Source: Mycobacterium sp.
GTDB lineage: Bacteria; Actinomycetota; Actinomycetes; Mycobacteriales; Mycobacteriaceae
DNA length: 6,677 bases
Direction of reading: 5' to 3'
Assembly: GCA_029256565.1 (NCBI GenBank)
Contig: JAQSXQ010000142.1
Coordinates: forward strand, 1 to 6,677
Shown here one piece after another: positions 1 to 4,127 of the stretch. The number at the start of each line of letters is the position of its first letter. Position 1 is the stretch's first letter. The notes beneath the pieces were generated by a model. That model saw only the letters and a list, made by a program, of their open reading frames with translations, was not told the origin of the DNA and made no database searches. The position numbers were made by a program, and so were the translations under genes.

Positions 1-1
1 G

Positions 2-826
2 TTCCTCTACGTCCCGCAGAGCAGGCAGGGCCTCGACGATCTGGTGCAGAAGGCCCGCACCGCGGAGACGGCGGGGTTCGACGGCATCGCGTTCCTCGAT
101 CACCTCGAGACGCCGATGGCGCCGACCAGTCCCATCTGGGAGGCCATGACCGTCGCGACGTGGGTGGCCGCGCACACCGAACGGCTGAAGATTGGCCACC
201 TCGTGCTGTGCGACGCGTTCCGGCATCCCGCCGTCCTGGCCAAGCAGACCGTCACGCTGGCCGAGGCCTCCGGCGGGCGCTTCGAACTCGGCCTGGGCTC
301 CGGTTCCATGCCCGACGAACTGGCGAAGTTCGATCTCAGCACCGCGTCGCCACGCGAACGCGTCGACGCCCTCGGCGACACGCTGCGCGCCCTGCGTCAG
401 TACTGGGACGCCGACGACGAACGCGCCCAGATCCCCACGCCCAGCCGTCCCATCCCGATCGTGCTCGGCGGCATCGGGCCGCGGATGCTCGGACTGGTCC
501 GCGAACACGCCGACTGGTGGAACCTGCCCGCCACCTACGTCGACCGGCTGCCCGAGTTCCTGCCGAAGATCGGCTCGGCCAAGGCGACCGTGCAGCAGAT
601 GACCGGGTTCGTCCGCAGCGGCGACGACCCGGCAGCCACCACCGAGAAGGCGCACCGCCGGTTCGGCCACCTCGGACCCGGCCTGGTCTGCGGCGATGCC
701 GACGCGCTCAGCGCGCACTTCCGCAGGCTCGAAGATCAGGGCGCTCGACGCTTCTACGTGTGGTTCGCCGACTTCGCGCCACCCGAGACGATCACGGAGT
801 TCGGCGAGACCGTCATCCGCGGTTAG
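2..826 (+). CDS. Luciferase-like (LLM class) F420-dependent oxidoreductase, 5' end missing
   Basis: The reading frame is open from base 2 to the TAG at 824-826 and gives 274 visible residues. It begins FLYVPQSRQG, which looks like the first beta strand of a luciferase-like TIM barrel, so probably only a few N-terminal residues lie outside the window. The first in-frame start inside the window (GTG 44) would cut off that strand and is unlikely to be real. Family-typical segments follow in order: GFDGIAFLDH, RLKIGHLVLCDAFRHP, GGRFELGLGSG, then PIPIVLGGIGPRMLGL and a C-terminal FYVWFADFAPPETI. In this family such enzymes use reduced flavin or coenzyme F420 for hydride transfer on a small organic substrate; F420 is favoured here because mycobacteria have many such paralogues. 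The substrate cannot be read from the sequence. The enzyme should be cytosolic, with no signal peptide or membrane segment. It converges on the NmrA-like gene, and its last 24 codons are duplicated just downstream. FMN-dependent monooxygenase is the main alternative. Confidence 0.85.
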   Translation, partial: FLYVPQSRQGLDDLVQKARTAETAGFDGIAFLDHLETPMAPTSPIWEAMTVATWVAAHTERLKIGHLVLCDAFRHPAVLAKQTVTLAEASGGRFELGLGSGSMPDELAKFDLSTASPRERVDALGDTLRALRQYWDADDERAQIPTPSRPIPIVLGGIGPRMLGLVREHADWWNLPATYVDRLPEFLPKIGSAKATVQQMTGFVRSGDDPAATTEKAHRRFGHLGPGLVCGDADALSAHFRRLEDQGARRFYVWFADFAPPETITEFGETVIRG

Positions 827-835
827 TTCGCGGCG

Positions 836-859
836 TCAGTCGGCGAGGTGGGCGTGCGC
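836..859 (-). pseudogene. Orphan 3' fragment of the NmrA-like gene (7 codons plus stop)
   Basis: On the - strand the left duplication unit carries the codons for AHAHLAD and a TGA (bases 836-838), identical to the true end of the NmrA-like gene at 945-968. It is cut off from the rest of the gene by the duplication junction at 859/860, so it is a relic with no coding role. It shows that the duplication crossed both stop codons. Confidence 0.8.
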
Positions 860-860
860 C

Positions 861-935
861 TTCTACGTGTGGTTCGCCGACTTCGCGCCGCCCGAGACGA
901 TCACGGAGTTCGGCGACACCGTCATCCGCGGTTAG
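861..935 (+). pseudogene. Orphan 3' fragment of the luciferase-like gene (24 codons)
   Basis: The second duplication unit encodes FYVWFADFAPPETITEFG followed by DTVIRG and a TAG at 933-935. This is identical to the end of the intact upstream gene except for one Glu-to-Asp change (808 G versus 917 C) and one synonymous change in a proline codon. It has no start codon or ribosome binding site of its own and is not expected to be translated. It marks which sequence was copied. Confidence 0.85.
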
Positions 936-944
936 TTCGCGGCG

Positions 945-1880
945 TCAGTCGGCGAGGTGGGCGTGCGCCCACTCGGCGGCAGTCGTGGTCGCGATCCCGT
1001 GCGTGCCGTTGAACGACTGTTCCTTCGGCCATGCCACGCCCCTGCCCTGAGCGAACATCGCGTGGTACTTGGCCATCGGGTCGGTCGGATGCCGCTCGAG
1101 TTCGTCGAGCAGGTGGGGCAGCGACCATTCGGTACGCACGACCGGCTCTGGGCGCACCTCGTCGACGATGTCCGCCAGCTCCCGGAAGTCGATCGTGTCA
1201 CCCGCGACGTAGACCACCTGATTGGCGATCCGGGGCCGGGCGTGGACGATCTCGGCCGTCAGCGCACCGATGTCCTCGGGGGTCGTGACGGTGACTCGGT
1301 TGTCCCAGCTGCCGAGCGCGTTGACGGTGTTCGTGCTGAGGTCGACGACGCCGAAGCTGGGCTCGAACAGGAAGCTGGTGAACAGTCCCGTCGACACGAT
1401 GACCCACTGCGTCGCATCCTGACCGCGCAACAGGTCACGGACGTCGAGTTGTTCGTCGAACAGATCCTGGGGACTGTTGCGACCTATGACGTCGTAGTCC
1501 ATGCCGAACTGCCAGGGGAAGTAGCGCGGTACCCCACCGGCGAGAGCGGCTCGTGCCAGCTTCACCTGAGTACCCGGCCCTGCGGTCATGCCGATGCAAC
1601 TGATGACGGTGTGGTGGCGGCCCATTACCGCGGCCAGCTCGGCGACCGATGCCTGCGCAACGTCGAGTTCGACGAGCGCGATGCCGGCGGCGGCCAGGTC
1701 GGCGGCCCGCCGCTTCGCGTGATCCGAAGTGGAGCGGCGAACCATCAGCGTGAGTGAGCGCAGGTCCGCGTCACGGTCCGCCCGCCGGGACAGCGCGTCG
1801 AGCACGCAGGTACCGAGTTCACCGGCCCCGATGACGAGGACGCCTTCCGAGCTGGCTGCCGGTTCCTTGGGGTTGGACAT
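945..1880 (-). CDS. NmrA/isoflavone-reductase-like NAD(P)-binding oxidoreductase
   Basis: This is a 311-residue cytosolic protein. Residues 14-23 read VLVIGAGELG, a GxGxxG-type Rossmann fingerprint, and the strand end LMVRR (residues 45-49) supplies an arginine that often selects NADP(H). ISCIG at 93-97 and PWQFGMDYD at 122-130 are typical of NmrA-like or aromatic alcohol reductase-type atypical short-chain dehydrogenases. FDEQLDVRDLL (141-151) is the helix where isoflavone and pinoresinol reductases usually have a catalytic lysine; here glutamine 144 seems to sit there. It may be a reductase with altered chemistry or a redox-sensing NAD(P) binder, and the substrate is unknown. The start is ATG 1880: GAAAGG at 1888-1893 lies seven bases upstream. 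The frame stays open far upstream, but that part is antisense to the next gene and is not coding. It is divergent from the FAD oxidoreductase and its last codons are duplicated downstream. Confidence 0.85.
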   Translation of the reverse strand: MSNPKEPAASSEGVLVIGAGELGTCVLDALSRRADRDADLRSLTLMVRRSTSDHAKRRAADLAAAGIALVELDVAQASVAELAAVMGRHHTVISCIGMTAGPGTQVKLARAALAGGVPRYFPWQFGMDYDVIGRNSPQDLFDEQLDVRDLLRGQDATQWVIVSTGLFTSFLFEPSFGVVDLSTNTVNALGSWDNRVTVTTPEDIGALTAEIVHARPRIANQVVYVAGDTIDFRELADIVDEVRPEPVVRTEWSLPHLLDELERHPTDPMAKYHAMFAQGRGVAWPKEQSFNGTHGIATTTAAEWAHAHLAD

Positions 1881-1887
1881 CGAGATG

Positions 1888-1893
1888 CCTTTC
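1888..1893 (-). promoter_or_regulatory. Ribosome binding site of the NmrA-like gene
   Basis: GAAAGG on the - strand, with seven bases between it and the ATG ending at 1880. It decides the start, because the frame is open for hundreds of codons upstream. Confidence 0.65.
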
Positions 1894-1917
1894 GTGGCGT
1901 CGAACTGGCGGGCGTGA

Positions 1918-2016
1918 CGAGCCCGTCGAAGGTGCAAGTCCGATGGCGCGCCGGTTGTTCCGACGGAAGCACGGGCGAACTCGCGAAACCCCACCACCTG
2001 CCGCCGGACTCCGGCG
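1918..2016 (+). other. Inverted-repeat-rich segment before the FAD gene, possible structured leader
   Basis: Several arms pair when read as + strand RNA. CCGTCG 1923-1928 pairs with CGACGG 1961-1966 and encloses GGTGC 1931-1935 / GCGCC 1948-1952. A competing fold joins GCCCGT 1921-1926 with ACGGGC 1971-1976, or CGAG 1918-1921 with CTCG 1980-1983. Next comes a perfect 6-bp stem with a 3-nt loop, CGCCGG 2002-2007 / CCGGCG 2011-2016, with no T-run after it. The segment GGTGCAAGTCC (1931-1941) resembles a box seen in cobalamin riboswitches and in group II intron domain I, but I cannot find the other conserved parts of either. In high-GC DNA such pairings arise by chance, and the stretch could instead encode an N-terminal extension of the FAD protein. 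Confidence 0.3.
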
Positions 2017-2022
2017 TAACGT
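2017..2022 (+). promoter_or_regulatory. Possible -10 element for the FAD oxidoreductase gene
   Basis: TAACGT fits the mycobacterial SigA-type TANNNT pattern and ends nine bases before GTG 2031. Transcription would therefore begin at or next to the start codon, giving a leaderless mRNA, which is common in mycobacteria. No convincing -35 is visible. This reading excludes the structured-leader reading of the bases just upstream, unless there are two promoters. Confidence 0.25.
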
Positions 2023-2030
2023 CGGCGACG

Positions 2031-3434
2031 GTGAGCATCATCGAAGCCGACTACCTGGTCGTAGGCGCAGGCGCCATGGGGATGGCGTTCGTCGACACGC
2101 TGCTCACCGACACCGCCGACACGCAGGCCACGGTCGTCCTCGTCGACGAGGGCCACCAGCCCGGCGGCCACTGGCTCTCGACCTACCCGTTCGTCCGGCT
2201 GCACCAGCCGTCGGCCTACTACGGCGTGAACTCCCGCCCGTTCGGCGACGACGTCGTCGACTCGGGCGGATGGAACGAGGGGTTCTACGAACTCGCCAGC
2301 GGCAGCGAGGTGTGCGCCTACTACGACCAGGTGATGCGCCACCACCTCGAGCCCACGGGGCGGCTGACCTACCTGCCGATGACGCGCTACCTCGGCGACC
2401 ACCGGCTGCGCACGCTCGACGGCGCCGAGCACACCGTCGACGTGCGACGCCGCCTCGTCGACGCCACCTATCTGAAGACCACGGTCCCGTCCATGCGTCC
2501 CCCGCCGTACACGTCGGCCCCCGACGTCGAGGTCGTCACACCCAACGACCTGCCCGGGCGGGCGACGCACTACGACCACTTCACGATCGTCGGCGCGGGC
2601 AAGACGGGGATGGACGCGTGCCTGTGGTTGCTGCGCAACGGAATTCCACCCGAGCGGGTGCGGTGGATCATGCCGCGCGACTCCTGGCTGATGAACCGCG
2701 CGACGGTGCAGCCTGCGCCGCGGTTCCTCGACGAGGTCCGGGCCGCGATCGTCGGCCGCATGCAGGCGTCCTTCGAAGCGACCTCGATCGACGACCTGTT
2801 CGAACGCCTGGAGGCCAACGGCAGCCTGATGCGGATCGACACGGCGGTCGAGCCCACCATGTACCACTGCGCCATCGTGTCCGAGCGCGAGCTGGAGCAG
2901 CTGCGCCGCATCGGCGACGTGGTGCGGCTCGGCCACGTCGAGCGGATCGAACCGGAGCGGCTGATCCTGCGCGACGGCACGATGCCCGCCGACCCCGGCA
3001 GCCTCTACGTCGACTGCACGGCGTCGGGCCTGTCGCGGCCGCCGTCGGTGCCGGTGTTCTCCGACGAGAAGATCACGCTGCAGAGCGTGCGCGGTTGCCA
3101 ACAGGTCTTCAGTTCGGCGCTCATCGCACGCGTCGAGGCGAACTACGACACCGACGACGAACGCAACGCGCTGTGCGTGCCGGTACCCCACCCGGACACA
3201 CCCGCGGACTGGCTGCGGATAACCATGTCCGACAACGACGCACAAGCGCGTTGGCTGCGCGACGCCGACCTGGCGGCATGGCTGGAGTCGGCCCGGCTGA
3301 ACATCCTGCGCGGGATGTTCGCCGACCTGCCGACCGATGCGGAGACACGCGCCAAGGCCGTGGACGCGATCGCGGCGACGCTCGCCGCGTGCAACGAGAA
3401 GCTCGCCGGCCTGTCGAACGACACGGGCCCCTGA
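2031..3434 (+). CDS. FAD/NAD(P)-binding oxidoreductase (FMO/pyridine nucleotide oxidoreductase-like)
   Basis: A 467-residue protein with two dinucleotide-binding motifs. GAGAMG at residues 12-17, right after the first beta strand, should bind FAD, followed by the VVLVDE strand end and PGGHW at 44-48. GAGKTG at 188-193 is the second Rossmann site, probably for NAD(P)H. RLHQPSAYYG (from residue 56) and VDCTASGLSRPP near residue 330 also fit flavin monooxygenase or pyridine-nucleotide oxidoreductase folds. The C-terminal third (roughly 345-467) is mostly helical and I recognise no named domain there. It has no CxxxxC redox disulfide and no membrane segment, so it is probably a cytosolic monooxygenase or dehydrogenase of unknown substrate. 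GTG 2031 is the preferred start because flavoproteins of this type begin a few residues before the first strand. GTG 1914 would add 39 residues of unclear origin. It is divergent from the NmrA-like gene and convergent with the exported protein gene. Confidence 0.8.
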   Translation: MSIIEADYLVVGAGAMGMAFVDTLLTDTADTQATVVLVDEGHQPGGHWLSTYPFVRLHQPSAYYGVNSRPFGDDVVDSGGWNEGFYELASGSEVCAYYDQVMRHHLEPTGRLTYLPMTRYLGDHRLRTLDGAEHTVDVRRRLVDATYLKTTVPSMRPPPYTSAPDVEVVTPNDLPGRATHYDHFTIVGAGKTGMDACLWLLRNGIPPERVRWIMPRDSWLMNRATVQPAPRFLDEVRAAIVGRMQASFEATSIDDLFERLEANGSLMRIDTAVEPTMYHCAIVSERELEQLRRIGDVVRLGHVERIEPERLILRDGTMPADPGSLYVDCTASGLSRPPSVPVFSDEKITLQSVRGCQQVFSSALIARVEANYDTDDERNALCVPVPHPDTPADWLRITMSDNDAQARWLRDADLAAWLESARLNILRGMFADLPTDAETRAKAVDAIAATLAACNEKLAGLSNDTGP

Positions 3435-3441
3435 CGACGGA

Positions 3442-3471
3442 AAGACCGGCCGGGAGATCCCGGCCGGTCTT
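3442..3471. terminator. Perfect 14-bp stem, likely bidirectional terminator
   Basis: Bases 3442-3455 and 3458-3471 are exact reverse complements around a 2-bp centre (GA); the RNA would fold with a 4-nt loop. The stem lies in the 54-bp gap between the convergent stops at 3434 and 3489, seven bases past the first. The outer pairs AAG/CTT give short A and T ends, but there is no long U-tract, as is common for mycobacterial terminators. The symmetry suits termination from both sides. Confidence 0.85.
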
Positions 3472-3488
3472 CACCGCGTCGTGCTATG

Positions 3489-3821
3489 TCAGAAGTTGTT
3501 GCAGGTGCCCGCGACGTTGTTGATCAACCCGGTGTACTGGGTGAGCTGCGGGAACATCTGCGCCTGAGCGATGAGCCCACGACGCTGCTGGGGGTTCGCC
3601 GCAACGAAGCCCTGCAGGACGCCGACGGCCTGCCGGTCGCTGGTGATCTCCTGCGCGACGGCGGGATCCTGTGCATTGACGGCCGCGATGATCTGCGGGT
3701 ACGTGCACGTGGTGTTCACGATGGCCTCGGTGTCGGGGGCCGCGGAGGCCATCCCGGCCGTGCCCAACAGCGCAGCGGCCACGCCGCCCGATGCAATCAA
3801 AGCCTTGGTTGCAATACGCAT
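3489..3821 (-). CDS. Secreted TB8.4/Rv1174c-like hemophore-related protein
   Basis: The 110-residue product starts with a Sec signal peptide: basic MRIATK, a hydrophobic core (residues 7-24) and an ASA/AP cleavage region near residue 27. The mature part has two cysteines, C39 in NTTCTYP and C107 in AGTCNNF at the very C-terminus, which should form a disulfide holding a small helical bundle. From memory, M. tuberculosis Rv1174c (TB8.4, a secreted T-cell antigen) has the same length, the same NTTCxY and SCNNY ends and a similar middle (a PQQR-like turn). That family is grouped with mycobacterial hemophore-related (MHB/Rv0203-like) proteins; heme binding by this one is not shown by the sequence. 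The start is ATG 3821, because GGGAAGG (3830-3836) lies eight bases upstream. ATG 3827, two codons earlier, is too close to it. The gene is divergent from xfp and convergent with the FAD gene. Confidence 0.85.
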   Translation of the reverse strand: MRIATKALIASGGVAAALLGTAGMASAAPDTEAIVNTTCTYPQIIAAVNAQDPAVAQEITSDRQAVGVLQGFVAANPQQRRGLIAQAQMFPQLTQYTGLINNVAGTCNNF

Positions 3822-3829
3822 TCTCATTA

Positions 3830-3836
3830 CCTTCCC
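3830..3836 (-). promoter_or_regulatory. Ribosome binding site deciding the start of the exported protein
   Basis: GGGAAGG on the - strand. It is eight bases from ATG 3821 and only two from ATG 3827, so it favours the downstream ATG. Confidence 0.65.
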
Positions 3837-3852
3837 AACCCTGGTGTATCTG

Positions 3853-3865
3853 TTCGAACTTCGAA
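3853..3865. promoter_or_regulatory. TTCGAA-C-TTCGAA palindrome, possible operator
   Basis: Two TTCGAA half-sites, each self-complementary, separated by one base, about 32 bases upstream of the exported-protein start. Position and symmetry suit a repressor site. It shares TCGAAC with the mycobacterial LexA box (TCGAAC-N4-GTTCGA), but the spacing does not fit, so I do not call it a LexA site. Confidence 0.35.
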
Positions 3866-3935
3866 TTTGCAGCTCGCGCGCCAATTCAGTGAGATCAGTC
3901 CATCACACTGCAAAGGAAATCGTCCACTGGTCCGT

Positions 3936-3957
3936 TTGCGTTACAACGCAACGTTGC
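3936..3957. promoter_or_regulatory. Overlapping palindromes between divergent genes, candidate operator
   Basis: TTGCGTTACAACGCAA (3936-3951) has 7-bp perfect arms around an AC centre. Its right arm overlaps a perfect 10-bp palindrome, GCAACGTTGC (3948-3957). Together they form alternating TTGCGTT/AACGCAA half-sites about 115 bp from the exported-protein start and 170 bp from the xfp start. The dyad resembles binding sites of TetR- or other HTH-dimer regulators in general form. I do not recognise the specific regulator, and none is encoded in the window. Confidence 0.4.
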
Positions 3958-4114
3958 CTGTCCTCGAGCCATTCCCTCGTAGCGAATAGGCGCTGGCAGC
4001 GCACCTCTTCACTACCCAAGTCCTGCCGAATGCAATCAACGCCCTGGTGAACACCTGGATACGGCGTCTGCATGAAGTCGCAGATGCGGGTTACATGGAC
4101 TTCAGAACCCGAGC

Positions 4115-4120
4115 AGGAGG
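4115..4120 (+). promoter_or_regulatory. Strong Shine-Dalgarno of xfp
   Basis: AGGAGG with seven bases before GTG 4128. It picks this start over GTG 4047, which has no such site, and over GTG 4134, which lies 13 bases away. Confidence 0.8.
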
Positions 4121-4127
4121 AGCACTG

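Larger units (their letters stand above)
751..969. repeat. 109-bp direct tandem duplication spanning the convergent gene ends
   Basis: Bases 751-860 match 860-969 with a period of 109 bp and only two differences (781 A versus 890 G, 808 G versus 917 C), so 108 of 110 compared positions agree. Each unit holds the 24 C-terminal codons of the luciferase-like gene, its TAG, the short spacer, and the stop plus last codons of the NmrA-like gene on the other strand. Identity stops at 750/859 on the left and 861/970 on the right, leaving one base of shared junction sequence. The left unit belongs to the intact luciferase-like gene and the right unit to the intact NmrA-like gene, so neither protein is altered. 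109 is not a multiple of three, so the second copy lies in another frame. Confidence 0.97.
3822..4127. other. 306-bp divergent intergenic region
   Basis: This region separates the exported-protein gene from xfp and is clearly less GC-rich than the flanking genes, as expected of promoters. It holds the two dyads listed separately, both ribosome binding sites, and a 20-base stretch (4030-4049) resembling part of the exported gene's signal-peptide codons. I could not find a convincing TANNNT -10 with a matching -35 for either gene. Open frames crossing it, such as the one starting upstream of xfp at 4047, lack family similarity and are best treated as noncoding. Confidence 0.6.

Noticed and set aside
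751..969. Duplication as a mobile-element or target-site scar.
   Set aside because: No terminal inverted repeats, transposase or attachment-like core are visible, and the copied unit is made of local gene ends.
160..1050. A 296-codon + strand frame overlapping the luciferase-like gene.
   Set aside because: It is an arginine/proline-rich out-of-frame reading of a GC-rich gene that continues through the duplication; the overlapping frame has clear family motifs.
1931..1941. GGTGCAAGTCC as evidence of a cobalamin riboswitch.
   Set aside because: The other conserved parts (GGGAA before it, the CCCGC and CTGT core after it) are not found, so I kept it only as an unresolved leader candidate.
1881..3245. 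The NmrA-like frame stays open on the - strand for about 455 codons upstream of its start, antisense to the FAD gene.
   Set aside because: The upstream translation is low-complexity, rich in R, V, H and G, as expected of the antisense of a GC-rich gene. The NmrA-like protein has a clear ribosome binding site and a proper N-terminus at 1880.
3853..3865. LexA/SOS box.
   Set aside because: The half-sites are separated by one base rather than the expected TCGAAC-N4-GTTCGA arrangement.
4047..4127. Upstream GTG giving phosphoketolase a 27-residue N-terminal extension.
   Set aside because: There is no Shine-Dalgarno there, while a strong AGGAGG precedes GTG 4128 and the extension does not resemble the family.
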